The position numbers were made by a program, and so were the translations under genes. A stretch of 64,000 nucleotides of DNA from JANQMX01 sp965247175 (GTDB lineage: Bacteria; Pseudomonadota; Alphaproteobacteria; Kiloniellales; DSM-21159): assembly GCA_965247175.1 (NCBI GenBank), contig OZ252006.1, positions 1,054,001 through 1,118,000 of the forward strand. The letters are read 5' to 3'. Below the pieces are notes generated by a model, which was not told where the DNA came from, made no database searches, and saw only the letters and a list, made by a program, of their open reading frames with translations. Each line of letters opens with the position of its first letter. Position 1 is the stretch's first letter. Positions 8,661 through 17,954 of the stretch are shown here, piece after piece.

Positions 8661-9748
8661 GGCTGCCGCGCGTCCGCGGTGCCTTCCAGCAGCATGAAGC
8701 CGGCGGTAAAGCCCGGCCCCACGGCTGCCATCAAGTGCCGCCCGGCGATCCCGCTTGCGACGGCCCTTTCCAGCACGAAGAGCACGGTCGGCGCTGACAT
8801 GTTGCCGTACTCGCGGAGAATGGCGCGGCTGTCTTCCAGCGCGCCTTCGGCGAGGCCGAGCGTCGCCTCCAGGGCGCCGACCACCTTGGCGCCACCCGGA
8901 TGCACGACATAACCGGCAAGGGCATCGCGGGTCAGCGTCTGCTCGGCCAGGAAAGAGTCCAGGGCGGGGGCGAATTCCTGCAGCAGGAACTGCGGAATGC
9001 GCGGCGAGAAGAGCACACCGAAGCCGTCATCGGCCGCGTGCCAGCCCATGATGTCCTGCGACTGCGGCCAGGTCCGTTCGCCCCAGGCGGTCAGCGCCAA
9101 GCCGTCACCGTCTCCGTCTCGGGCGGTTCCGTTGCTCGATTGCAGCACCGCGGCGGCCGCGCCGTCGGCGAAAAGCGCTAAGGCGACGATGTTGCTCTTG
9201 CTCTGGTCCTGCGGCTGGAAGGTCAAGCTGCAAAGCTCGACGACGACGAACAGGACCCGCGCGCCGGGCTTGGCCAGGCTAAGCTCCGCCGCCCGGCTCA
9301 AGCCCAGTACGCCGCCGGCACAGCCATACCCGAAGATCTGCAAGCGGCGCGCCGTGCGCCGCAGGGCCAGGCGGTCGAACAGGAAGCTGTCGATGCCGGG
9401 CACCGAGACACCGGTGGAGGAGCAGAAGACCAGCGCGTCGATCTCATCGGCTTCGAGCCCGGCGCGCGACAGCGCCCGCTGCGCCGCTTCCTCGGCCAAA
9501 GCCAGGGCTTTCTCGCGGAATAGCCGGGTTCTTTCCTCGAAGCCGTGCGGCTTAAGCAGCCAGCCCGGTGACACGACGCTGCGGCGAAAGCCGACACCGG
9601 AATTCTTGAAAACGCCTTGAAGTCGCTCGATATCGCTGTGATCCCGGGAGAAAACACGTTCGGCGAGGCGGCTCGCCTCCTCCTGGGCATAGCGAACGTC
9701 CGGCGATGCGGTCGCGACGGAGCGGAGAGACACGGAAACAGTTGTCAT
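8657..9748 (-). CDS. Type III polyketide synthase (chalcone synthase family)
   Basis: The 363-residue length fits the family. The catalytic triad is visible: Cys in FGYGCAGGVLGLSRA near residue 145, His in YVVHPGGAKVV near residue 280 and Asn in REYGNMSAPTVLF near residue 313. A final PGFTAGFMLLEG is the usual GFGPG-like end in a variant form. These homodimeric enzymes extend an acyl-CoA starter with malonyl-CoA and cyclise it to pyrones or resorcinols; bacterial ones often use long fatty acyl starters. The coupled ICMT-like gene downstream supports a methylated lipid product. The starter and ring type cannot be told. Confidence 0.9.
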   Translation of the reverse strand: MTTVSVSLRSVATASPDVRYAQEEASRLAERVFSRDHSDIERLQGVFKNSGVGFRRSVVSPGWLLKPHGFEERTRLFREKALALAEEAAQRALSRAGLEADEIDALVFCSSTGVSVPGIDSFLFDRLALRRTARRLQIFGYGCAGGVLGLSRAAELSLAKPGARVLFVVVELCSLTFQPQDQSKSNIVALALFADGAAAAVLQSSNGTARDGDGDGLALTAWGERTWPQSQDIMGWHAADDGFGVLFSPRIPQFLLQEFAPALDSFLAEQTLTRDALAGYVVHPGGAKVVGALEATLGLAEGALEDSRAILREYGNMSAPTVLFVLERAVASGIAGRHLMAAVGPGFTAGFMLLEGTADARQP

Positions 9749-9973
9749 CGTGAGTACTGGTGCAGTGATCGAGGTGACGCGAACCCGCCTTTCAGCGGCC
9801 CCGGTTCGGACCGTGAACTATGCTCAGCATTTGCGCCGACAATGCGGCCTGGCCGCCGCAAAGCGCTCCGCGAGCCGCTCTATGCGCTGGCGAAAAGAGC
9901 TTAGAAATGCGACAATCCACAGCGTGGCCGGTGGCTTTGCCAGCGGCCGCGGGCTTGTGAGGGTGTAAGAGTC

Positions 9974-11428
9974 TTGGCCAAGGCGAAGGGCAAAAAAGAC
10001 AATAATCGTAGGCGGTTGCGCGGCGATCGCAAAGCGCATGCTGCGCCGCGCGCCGGTCTGATCGCGCGCCTGCGCAACTACCTGCTGACGGGTGTGCTGG
10101 TCACGGCCCCCCTGAGCATCACCATCTGGCTGACCTACGAGTTCATCACCTTCGTTGACAATCGCATCAAGCCCTTGGTGCCGCTGAAGTGGAACCCGGA
10201 GACCTACCTGCCGTTTTCGGTGCCGGGCCTGGGGCTGCTGTTCGTTCTCATCTTCCTGATTCTCATGGGCATGTTCGCCGCCGGCTTCCTCGGCCGCATG
10301 TTCATGCGCCAAGGCGAGCGCATCGTGAACGCGGTGCCCATCCTGCGCAGCGTTTACAGCGCCACCAAGCAGGTCTTCGAGACCATCCTGGCGGATAAGT
10401 CGCAGGCCTTTCGCCAAGTCGGCCTGGTCGAATACCCCTCGCGCGGCACCTGGGCCGTGGGCTTCGTCTCCGGTCTCGCCCGCGGCGAGGTCCAGCGCTT
10501 GACGGACGAGAAGCTGACCTCCGTCTTCATTCCGGCCACGCCAAACCCGACGACCGGCTTCCTGCTCTTCCTGCCGGAGCGCGAGATCCAGGTTCTGGAT
10601 ATGACGGTGGAGGAGGGGCTCAAGCTCGTCATTTCCGGCGGCATCGTGACTCCCGACCACCAAAGAGACGGCGGGGCGGAGGCGGAGGCGCAGACGACCG
10701 AGCTGGTGGAAGCGGCAGAGCCGGTGCAGCTCAAGCCTGGACTGCTGGCCCGTATGCGCAACTACCTCCTGGCCGGAACGCTGGTCACGGCCCCGATCGC
10801 CATCACCATCTGGCTGGCCTGGCAGCTCATCACCTTCATCGACGGGCAAGTGCAGCGGTTGGTGCCGGCGACCTGGAACCCGGAGAGCTATCTGCCCTTC
10901 GGCATTCCTGGTCTCGGCGTGGTGCTTCTGATCATCCTCCTCATCCTGGTCGGCATGGTGACGGCCGGCCTGGTCGGCCGCTGGGTGTTGCGCGTCACCA
11001 ATTGGCTGATGGGCAAGGTGCCGGTCGCGCGCTCGATCTACGGAGCCGTTCGGCAGCTGCTGGAGACGGTCTTTTCCCAGAAGTCCAACGCCTTCCGGGA
11101 GTGCGTGCTGTTCCAGTATCCCCGCAAGGGTTCCTGGGCGATCGGCTTTATCACCGGCCGCACCGAAGGCCAGATGCAGAGCCTGACGGAAGACGAGGTG
11201 GTCAATGTCTTCCTGCCGACCACACCGAACCCAACGTCCGGCTTCCTGCTCTTCGTGCCGATCGACGAGACCATCCCGCTGCACATGAGTGTCGAGGAGG
11301 GCTTGAAGCTGGTGGTCTCCGGCGGGCTGGTGGTGCCGCCCGACCCGGCGAGCGGAGAGGGCGCCGACAGCCAGTCCGGCAAGGAAGACGACTCCCACGA
11401 CGTGGTGCGGCGCCTGGCGGGCCTCTAG
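9974..11428 (+). CDS. Membrane protein with two tandem DUF502 domains
   Basis: The protein starts at TTG 9974, with GAGGG about 11 bases upstream, and has 484 residues. It is an internal duplication. Residues about 25-235 and 245-470 are both complete DUF502 units, each opening with R-N-Y-L-L-(T/A)-G and APxxITIWL in a first membrane helix, then a second helix, a WNPExYLPF segment before it, and a C-terminal soluble part with TPNPTxGFLLF and VEEGLKLV(I/V)SGG. Usual DUF502 proteins have one unit of about 200 residues and no firm function; a plant relative (COV1) affects vascular patterning. The two copies are clearly diverged, so the duplication is not recent. Confidence 0.85.
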   Translation: MAKAKGKKDNNRRRLRGDRKAHAAPRAGLIARLRNYLLTGVLVTAPLSITIWLTYEFITFVDNRIKPLVPLKWNPETYLPFSVPGLGLLFVLIFLILMGMFAAGFLGRMFMRQGERIVNAVPILRSVYSATKQVFETILADKSQAFRQVGLVEYPSRGTWAVGFVSGLARGEVQRLTDEKLTSVFIPATPNPTTGFLLFLPEREIQVLDMTVEEGLKLVISGGIVTPDHQRDGGAEAEAQTTELVEAAEPVQLKPGLLARMRNYLLAGTLVTAPIAITIWLAWQLITFIDGQVQRLVPATWNPESYLPFGIPGLGVVLLIILLILVGMVTAGLVGRWVLRVTNWLMGKVPVARSIYGAVRQLLETVFSQKSNAFRECVLFQYPRKGSWAIGFITGRTEGQMQSLTEDEVVNVFLPTTPNPTSGFLLFVPIDETIPLHMSVEEGLKLVVSGGLVVPPDPASGEGADSQSGKEDDSHDVVRRLAGL

Positions 11429-11451
11429 AGCAACTGACAACGTGCCAAAGG

Positions 11452-11566
11452 CTGTCATCCCGGCCGCGTCAGCGAGCCGGGAACCACTTATCCGCCCGCG
11501 CCTAGCTTCGCCATGGACCCCGGCTCGCGGTCTTCGCTCTCGCGAAGCCCTTGGCCGGGGTGACAG
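11452..11566. repeat. Dispersed palindromic intergenic element, copy 1
   Basis: The element is bounded by CTGTCA and TGACAG and contains CCCGGC / GCCGGGG arms and an internal CCATGGACCCCGG segment shared with copies at 17692, 29958 and 44526. It fills the gap between the convergent DUF502 and recG genes, where it could also act as a transcription stop. Confidence 0.7.
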
Positions 11567-11624
11567 TTGGATCAGGGGAGCGAGCCGGTGCGAGAAAAGC
11601 GAGCTACCGGCACGAGATGGCCTC

Positions 11625-13706
11625 TCACCCCGATCTCAATAGCCGCACGCCTTCTTCCCGCTCGAAGAGGTAGAGCAACGTGCGCAGCGCTTCGCCGCGC
11701 GAGGACGTTAGCTCCGGATCCAGCGAGAGCAGCAGGGCCGCATCGTCCCGTGCGATGGAGAGCAGATCGCCGTGGCTGGCCAGATCGGCCACCCGGGTTT
11801 CGGGCAGGCCGCTCTGGCGCGTGCCGAGCAGCTCGCCGGCGCCGCGCAGCTTGAGGTCCTCCTCGGCGATGACGAAGCCGTCCTCCGTCTCGCGCATGAT
11901 GGTCAGGCGCCGGCGGGCGTTCTCGCTCAAGGGCGGCTTGTAGAGCAGCAGACAGGTCGAGGCCTCGCTGCCGCGTCCGACCCGGCCACGCAGCTGATGC
12001 AGCTGCGCGAGCCCGAAGCGCTCGGCCTGCTCGATGACCATGACCGTGGCGCGCGGCACGTCGACGCCAACCTCAATCACCGTCGTCGCCACCAGGAGCC
12101 GCGTCTCACCGGCCAGGAAGCGCTGCATGGCGGCGTCCTTCTCCTCGCCCTTGAGTCGCCCGTGCACCAGGCCGACCTGTCCCGGAAAGAGCTCGGTCAG
12201 CACCTGATAGCGCGCTTCGGCCGCGATCATGTCGCTGTCCTCGGACTCCTCCACCAGGGGACAGACCCAGTAGACCTGCGCGCCGGCTTTGAGGCGCCGG
12301 GCCACGCCCTCGATCACCTCTTCCAGCCGGTCGACGGCGATGACCCGCGTATCGATGGGGGTGCGGCCCGGCGGCTTGTCGGTTAGGCGGGTCACGTCCA
12401 TGTCGCCGTAGGCTGCCAGCACCAGAGTGCGGGGGATGGGCGTGGCGGTCATGACCAGGAGGTCGACCCCGGCGCCCTTGCGCGACAGCGAGAGGCGCTG
12501 GTGGACGCCGAAGCGGTGCTGCTCGTCCACGACCGCGCAGCCGAGGTCCTGGAAGACAACACTTTCCTGGAACAGCGCGTGGGTGCCGACGATCAGCTTG
12601 GCCTCGCCGGACTCGATCTCGGCCAGCTTGCGCTCCCGCTCCTTGCCCTTGTCTCGGCCGGTCAGCAGGAGTGGCACCAGCCCCGTTGCCGCCGCCAGCT
12701 CGGCGATGTTGGCGTGGTGCTGGCGGGCCAGGATTTCCGTCGGCGCCATCATGGCAGCCTGCGTGCCAGCCTCGACGGCGGTCAGCATGGCGGCCAAGGC
12801 CACCAGAGTCTTGCCGCTGCCGACATCGCCCTGCAGCAGCCGCAGCATGCGTTCCGGCCCGGCCATGTCCTTAGTAATCTCCTCGATCGCCTGCTCCTGC
12901 GAGCCGGTCAGCTGGAAGGGCAGGGCATCACGCAGGCGGGCGAGAAGGGCGCCGGTGCCCTCGAGCGAGCGGCCGCGGGCACGCTTCATCGTCTGCCGCA
13001 TGAGCTGCAGCGCCAGTTGGTTGGCCAGCAGCTCGTCGTAGGCGAGGCGGCGGCGCGCCGGGGAGAGCGGCTCCAGGTCCACCGCCTCTTGCGGATGGTG
13101 CGCGGCAAGCAGGCATTCCTTCCAGGGCTGCCAGCCTTCGCGCGCGACCAAGTTCGGCTCGGCCCATTCAGGTAGCTCAGGCAGGCGCTTCAAGGCGGCC
13201 GCCACCGCCTTCGCCACCATCCGTTGGGTCAGGCCGCCGCTCAGGGGATAGGTCGGCTCGACCCGCATGATGGCCTCGGCCTCGCTGGGCGGGCCGACGT
13301 GGTCCGGGTGGGTCAGCTGGAGATGGCCGTCATAGAGCTCCACCCGGCCGCTGACGATGCGGGTCTGGCCCGGTGGATAACTGCGCATCAGGTAGTCCGG
13401 CTTGCCGTGGAAAAAGACCAGCTCCATGGCGCCGCTGTCGTCCTCCACCAGGATGCGATAGGGCTGCCGCGTCGTTCGCCCGGGCCGGTGCTCGGCAATG
13501 CGGACGGTGAGGGTGCAGATGCGTCCGGCCTCGGCGCCAGCGATGCTGGGGGCGTAGCGCCGGTCGATCAGCCCGCTGGGCAAGTGCCAGCAAAGATCGA
13601 GCACCTTTTCGCCGGCCAGGTTGGCGAAGAGCTTCACCGTGCGCGGCCCGATCCCGGGCAGGCTCTCGACAGGCGCGAAGAGGGGGTTCAAAGACGGGGG
13701 ACGCAC
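11625..13706 (-). CDS. recG: ATP-dependent DNA helicase RecG
   Basis: RecG remodels stalled replication forks and branched recombination intermediates. From the GTG at 13706 the protein has 693 residues, the usual size; an upstream TTG at 13751 would add an unlikely 15 residues. The N-terminal wedge domain opens with VESLPGIGPRTVKLFANL. Helicase motifs follow in order: GDVGSGKT (Walker A), MAPTEIL, VVDEQHRFGV (DExH-type motif II), TATPIPRT, then VATTVIEVGVDVP and QLRGRVGRG. It is divergent from sdhE and mfd across about 90 bases, an arrangement common in alphaproteobacteria. Confidence 0.95.
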   Translation of the reverse strand: MRPPSLNPLFAPVESLPGIGPRTVKLFANLAGEKVLDLCWHLPSGLIDRRYAPSIAGAEAGRICTLTVRIAEHRPGRTTRQPYRILVEDDSGAMELVFFHGKPDYLMRSYPPGQTRIVSGRVELYDGHLQLTHPDHVGPPSEAEAIMRVEPTYPLSGGLTQRMVAKAVAAALKRLPELPEWAEPNLVAREGWQPWKECLLAAHHPQEAVDLEPLSPARRRLAYDELLANQLALQLMRQTMKRARGRSLEGTGALLARLRDALPFQLTGSQEQAIEEITKDMAGPERMLRLLQGDVGSGKTLVALAAMLTAVEAGTQAAMMAPTEILARQHHANIAELAAATGLVPLLLTGRDKGKERERKLAEIESGEAKLIVGTHALFQESVVFQDLGCAVVDEQHRFGVHQRLSLSRKGAGVDLLVMTATPIPRTLVLAAYGDMDVTRLTDKPPGRTPIDTRVIAVDRLEEVIEGVARRLKAGAQVYWVCPLVEESEDSDMIAAEARYQVLTELFPGQVGLVHGRLKGEEKDAAMQRFLAGETRLLVATTVIEVGVDVPRATVMVIEQAERFGLAQLHQLRGRVGRGSEASTCLLLYKPPLSENARRRLTIMRETEDGFVIAEEDLKLRGAGELLGTRQSGLPETRVADLASHGDLLSIARDDAALLLSLDPELTSSRGEALRTLLYLFEREEGVRLLRSG

Positions 13707-13798
13707 GGTCGCTATGCAATACGGTTCGAGTTGGCCTCCAGGCCCTGACAAGCAGGGTAGAGCGGGCTATATCCTACGGCGATCTGAACCCGTTCAAC

Positions 13799-14092
13799 AT
13801 GACTCAGATGACCCAATCGGAAAACCAGAGCCTGGATATCCAGCGCAAGCGGCTGCGCTATCGCAGCTGGCATCGCGGCACGCGCGAGATGGACCTCTTG
13901 ATCGGCAGCTTTGCCGATCGCTATCTGGCCGAGTTCGATGCGCCCCAGCTGGCGCGCTTCGAGGCGCTGCTGCAGGAGAGCGATCCCGAGCTCTACGCCT
14001 GGGTGAGTGGCGCCTCCGCGCCGCCCGACGAACTGCGCCACGACGTCATGACTCTGTTGCTCAACCACACCTTCGCCGCGAAGACGCTTTGA
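13799..14092 (+). CDS. sdhE: Succinate dehydrogenase flavinylation/assembly factor SdhE (DUF339)
   Basis: The 97-residue protein shows the SdhE core RKRLRYRSWHRGTREMDLL (residues about 17-35), where RGxxExD is the conserved surface that contacts the flavoprotein subunit of succinate dehydrogenase during covalent FAD attachment. A helical acidic C-terminal half follows. Position between recG and mfd is a familiar neighbourhood. Three bases separate its stop from the GTG of mfd, so the two are probably translated from one message. Confidence 0.92.
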   Translation: MTQMTQSENQSLDIQRKRLRYRSWHRGTREMDLLIGSFADRYLAEFDAPQLARFEALLQESDPELYAWVSGASAPPDELRHDVMTLLLNHTFAAKTL

Positions 14093-14094
14093 CC

Positions 14095-17000
14095 GTGATC
14101 ACCGAGTTGCTTGCAGAGGGTGGCAGCTGGGACCTGGCCAACGTCCCGGAGGGGCTCGACGCCCTGCTGATCCAGGAAATCGCCGCGCAGGCGAAAGCCG
14201 GCAGCGGGCGGGTGCATCTCCACGTCGCCCGCGACGATCAGCGCATGACCCGCCTGCGCGAGGCTTTGGCGTTCTTCGCGCCCGATCTCACCGTGCTGCC
14301 CTTTCCGGCCTGGGACTGCCTGCCTTACGACCGCATCTCGCCGCACCGGGACATCCTGGCCGAGCGCATCACCACCCTCTGCCGGCTGCTCGAACGGCAG
14401 GACGACGAACCGGTCGTCATTGTCACCACGGTCAACGCGCTGCTGCAGCGTGTGATCCCGAAGGATGCCCTTCGCGAGCGGCACCTGGAGGTGAGCGTCG
14501 GCGGCAGCCTACCCACCGAGACGCTGTTCCCCTTCTTCGAGGAGAACGGCTATCAGCGGGTCGACACCGTGGAGCAGCCGGGCGAGTTCGCCCAGCGCGG
14601 CGGCCTGCTGGATCTCTTTCCCGCCGGGAGCGAAACGCCCTACCGGGTCGATCTCTTTGGCGATGAGATCGAGAGCATCCGTAGCTTCGACCCGCTGGAC
14701 CAGCGTTCGACCGGGACCTGCGAGCGCTTCCAGTTGCGCCCGGTCAACGAGGTTTTTCTGACTGCCGACAGCGTGACGCTGTTCCGCACCCGCTACCGCG
14801 AGGCCTTCGGGGCCGTCACCAAGGAAGACCCGCTCTACGAGGCAATCAGCGAGCGGCGCGCCCATCCCGGCATGGAGCATTGGCTGCCGCTGTTCCACGA
14901 GCGCCTGGAAACGCTGTTCGACTACCTCGATGAGCCCTCGATCAGCCTCGACCACCAGGCGAGCGAGGTGCGCGACACCCGCCTGGAGCAGATCGAGGAC
15001 TTCTACCAGGCGCGCGAAGGAGTAGGGCGGGCGCAGCAGGTCAGCGGCAGCGTCTACCATCCGCTGCCGCTCGGGAGCCTCTATCTCTCGACCGAGGACT
15101 GGCAGGCGGCGCTGATCGAGCGCGGCAGCCTGCAGTTCTTCCCCTTCCACCTGCCGGAGCAGGCAGACAAGGTCAGAGATGTCGAGGGCCGGCATGCCCA
15201 CGACTTCTCGGAGGCCCGCACGGCCTCGGAAGGCGCGCTCTACGATGCCGTGGCACAGGTCCTCGCCGGGGAGACGGCAGCCGGGCGCCATGCCCTGATT
15301 ACCGCCTACTCGACCGGCAGCCGCGACCGCCTGCTGCACGTGCTGCAGGAGCACGGCGTCAAAGGCTTGGTGCCCTGCGATAGCTGGTCGGAGGTCCGGG
15401 CCTTGTCGGGCGAGCAGATCGCCTGCGTCGTGCTCGGCTTGGAGCGCGGCTTCGGCAGCGGCGATCTCACGGTGCTCACCGAGACCGACATTCTCGGCGA
15501 GCGCATCGCCCGCGGCTCGGCCAAGAAGCGCCGCGCCGAGAACTTCCTCACCGAGGTTTCGACCCTCGGCACCGGCGACTTCGTCGTCCATGTCGAGCAC
15601 GGAGTCGGCCGCTACGACGGCCTGGAGGCGCTCGACGTGGGCGGCGCCCCGCACGACTGCCTGCGCGTGCTCTACCACGGCGGCGACAAGCTCTTCGTCC
15701 CGGTCGAGAACATCGAGGTGCTCTCGCGCTACGGCTCGCACGACCTGCAGGTCGAGCTCGACCGGCTGGGACAGGGCAACTGGCAGGCCCGCAAGGCGCG
15801 GGTCAAGAAGCGCCTCAAGGACATGGCCGATCAGCTCATTCGCATCGCCGCCGAGCGCCAGCTCAAGACCTTGGATGCCATGGCGCCGCCGGAAGGCGTC
15901 TATGACGAGTTCAGCGCGCGCTTTCCCTATCCCGAGACCGACGATCAGCTCCGCGCCATCGAGGACGTGGTTGGCGATCTCAGCGAAGGCCGGCCCATGG
16001 ACCGGCTGATCTGCGGCGACGTCGGCTTCGGCAAGACCGAGGTCGCCCTGCGCGCAGCCTTCGTCGCCGCCATGTCGGGGCGGCAGGTTGCCGTGGTGGT
16101 GCCGACGACTTTGCTGGCGAGGCAGCACTACGAGACCTTCAGCGAGCGCTTCCACGGCCTCCCGGTGCGGGTGGCCCAACTCTCGCGCCTGGTCTCGCCG
16201 CGGGATGCGGCCCGCACCAAGGAGGACCTCAAGTCCGGTCAGGTCGACATCATCATCGGCACCCACGCGCTGCTCGCAAAATCCATCGGCTTCCGCGATC
16301 TCGGCCTTTTGATCGTCGACGAGGAGCAGCACTTCGGCGTCAAGCAGAAGGAACGCCTGAAGGAGCTGCGCGCCGAGGTGCACGTGCTGACCCTGACGGC
16401 GACGCCCATCCCGCGCACCTTGCAGCTCGCGCTGACCGGCGTGCGCGACATGAGCCTGATCGCCACCCCGCCGGTCGACCGCCTTGCGGTGCGCACCTTC
16501 GTCTTGCCCTACGACCCGGTGGTGGTGCGCGAAGCCATCATGCGGGAGCGTAATAGGGGCGGGCAGATCTTCTATGTCTGCCCTCGGGTGGAGGATCTGG
16601 CGGAGGTGGAGGAGCGCCTGCACGAGCTGGTGCCGGAGGTACGCATCGGCGTCGCCCACGGGAAGCTGTCGGCGGCAGCGCTCGAAGCGGTGATGGGCAG
16701 CTTCATGGACCGCAAGTTCGATCTGCTGCTATCCACCAACATCGTCGAGTCCGGCCTCGACATCCCCAATGCCAACACCATGATCATGCACCGCGCCGAC
16801 ATGTTCGGCCTGGCCCAGCTCTATCAGCTCCGTGGCCGCATTGGCCGCTCCAAGCAGCGCGGCTACGCCTATCTGACGGTGCGGCCAGGCCGGACCCTCA
16901 CCCAGGCGGCCGAAAAGCGCCTGCATGTCATGCAGACCCTCGACTCCCTGGGCGCCGGCTTCACCCTGGCCAGCCACGACCTCGACATTCGCGGTGGGGG

Positions 17001-17586
17001 CAACTTGCTGGGCGAGGAGCAGTCGGGCCACATCCGCGAGGTCGGTGTCGAGCTCTACCAGCAGATGCTGGAAGAGGCAGTGGCCGAAGCCCGCAACCTG
17101 ACCGCCGAGGGCGGGGTGGCGGGTGCGGCGGCCGAAGCCTGGACGCCGCAGATCAACCTCGGCACCTCGGTGCTCATCCCGGAAGTCTACGTGCCCGATC
17201 TGCAAACCAGACTGGGGCTTTACCGGCGGCTTTCGACCCTGGTCGAGAAGAGCGAGCTCGAAGCCTTTGCCGCGGAGCTGATCGACCGTTTTGGCCCCTT
17301 GCCGGAAGAGGTGCAGAACCTGCTGCATGTCATGGAAATCAAACACCTTTGCAAGCAGGCCGGTGTCGAGAAGCTGGAGGTTGGGCCGAAGGGCGCGGTG
17401 GTCAGCTTCCGCGAAGACAGCTTCGCCCGACCAGAGAAGCTGATTGCCCTCATCCAACGCCAGGCCGGCATCCTGCAGCTCCGTCCGGACCACAAATTGG
17501 TCTATCGGCGCAGCTGGGAGACCAGCAAGCTGCGCACCGAAGGCGCCCGGCGCTTCGTCGGCGCCCTGGCCAAGATCGCCGCCTGA
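14095..17586 (+). CDS. mfd: Transcription-repair coupling factor Mfd
   Basis: Mfd releases RNA polymerase stalled at DNA lesions and recruits UvrA. The frame is open much further upstream, but the GTG at 14095 directly after sdhE gives 1163 residues, close to the 1148 of the Escherichia coli protein. The UvrB-like N-terminal part includes PAWDCLPYDRISPH and RGGLLDLFPAG. The RNA-polymerase-interaction region includes GDFVVHVEHGVGRYDGLE. The RecG-like motor has GDVGFGKTEVALRAAF, LIVDEEQHFGVKQKE, TATPIPRTLQLALTG, STNIVESGLDIPNANT and QLRGRIGRSKQRGYAYL. A C-terminal domain closes the protein. Confidence 0.97.
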   Translation: MITELLAEGGSWDLANVPEGLDALLIQEIAAQAKAGSGRVHLHVARDDQRMTRLREALAFFAPDLTVLPFPAWDCLPYDRISPHRDILAERITTLCRLLERQDDEPVVIVTTVNALLQRVIPKDALRERHLEVSVGGSLPTETLFPFFEENGYQRVDTVEQPGEFAQRGGLLDLFPAGSETPYRVDLFGDEIESIRSFDPLDQRSTGTCERFQLRPVNEVFLTADSVTLFRTRYREAFGAVTKEDPLYEAISERRAHPGMEHWLPLFHERLETLFDYLDEPSISLDHQASEVRDTRLEQIEDFYQAREGVGRAQQVSGSVYHPLPLGSLYLSTEDWQAALIERGSLQFFPFHLPEQADKVRDVEGRHAHDFSEARTASEGALYDAVAQVLAGETAAGRHALITAYSTGSRDRLLHVLQEHGVKGLVPCDSWSEVRALSGEQIACVVLGLERGFGSGDLTVLTETDILGERIARGSAKKRRAENFLTEVSTLGTGDFVVHVEHGVGRYDGLEALDVGGAPHDCLRVLYHGGDKLFVPVENIEVLSRYGSHDLQVELDRLGQGNWQARKARVKKRLKDMADQLIRIAAERQLKTLDAMAPPEGVYDEFSARFPYPETDDQLRAIEDVVGDLSEGRPMDRLICGDVGFGKTEVALRAAFVAAMSGRQVAVVVPTTLLARQHYETFSERFHGLPVRVAQLSRLVSPRDAARTKEDLKSGQVDIIIGTHALLAKSIGFRDLGLLIVDEEQHFGVKQKERLKELRAEVHVLTLTATPIPRTLQLALTGVRDMSLIATPPVDRLAVRTFVLPYDPVVVREAIMRERNRGGQIFYVCPRVEDLAEVEERLHELVPEVRIGVAHGKLSAAALEAVMGSFMDRKFDLLLSTNIVESGLDIPNANTMIMHRADMFGLAQLYQLRGRIGRSKQRGYAYLTVRPGRTLTQAAEKRLHVMQTLDSLGAGFTLASHDLDIRGGGNLLGEEQSGHIREVGVELYQQMLEEAVAEARNLTAEGGVAGAAAEAWTPQINLGTSVLIPEVYVPDLQTRLGLYRRLSTLVEKSELEAFAAELIDRFGPLPEEVQNLLHVMEIKHLCKQAGVEKLEVGPKGAVVSFREDSFARPEKLIALIQRQAGILQLRPDHKLVYRRSWETSKLRTEGARRFVGALAKIAA

Positions 17587-17691
17587 GACGGAGCATCCAC
17601 CGGGAACAGCCCGACCGATGAGTGCTTACTCGTATCAAGCACCAGTATGACGGTCAGCGGTTTTGCCCCGCCTTGCCCTTCTCCTCCATTC

Positions 17692-17791
17692 GTCACCCCG
17701 GCCAAGGGCGAAGCCCGCGAGCCGGGGCCCATGGCGAAGCTGGGCACGGGCTGAGAAATGGACCCCGGATCGCTACCGCGTCCGGGGTGAC
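17692..17791. repeat. Dispersed palindromic intergenic element, copy 2
   Basis: The ends are GTCACCCCGG and CCGGGGTGAC, with internal AAGGGCGAAGCCCGCGAG and ATGGACCCCGGAT segments. It lies in the 368-base gap between mfd and the ThDP enzyme gene. The rest of that gap (17587-17691, 17792-17954) shows no gene, though the promoter of the next gene must lie in its right part. Confidence 0.75.
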
Positions 17792-17954
17792 AACTTGTGA
17801 TGCCGTGCCGCCTTTGGTTCGTTCGACAGATGCAGTCTGTAGCCGAAGCGGTAGCGCGGGTATCACCGGGGCGTGAAGGACCGGGCGATGGCAAGCGATG
17901 CCCGGCGCCCCAATCTGTGAGTCAGCCAAGACCACCAACCGAACGAAAGCGACC

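Noticed and set aside
9824..11458. A 544-residue open frame on the minus strand
   Set aside because: It mirrors the tandem DUF502 gene and has low-complexity His/Asp/Gln-rich sequence.
13621..14094. N-terminal extension of mfd through sdhE to 13621
   Set aside because: It would overlap sdhE fully and the start of recG; the GTG at 14095 gives the normal Mfd length.
14509..16659. A 716-residue open frame on the minus strand
   Set aside because: It is the antisense of mfd, with no recognisable domain.
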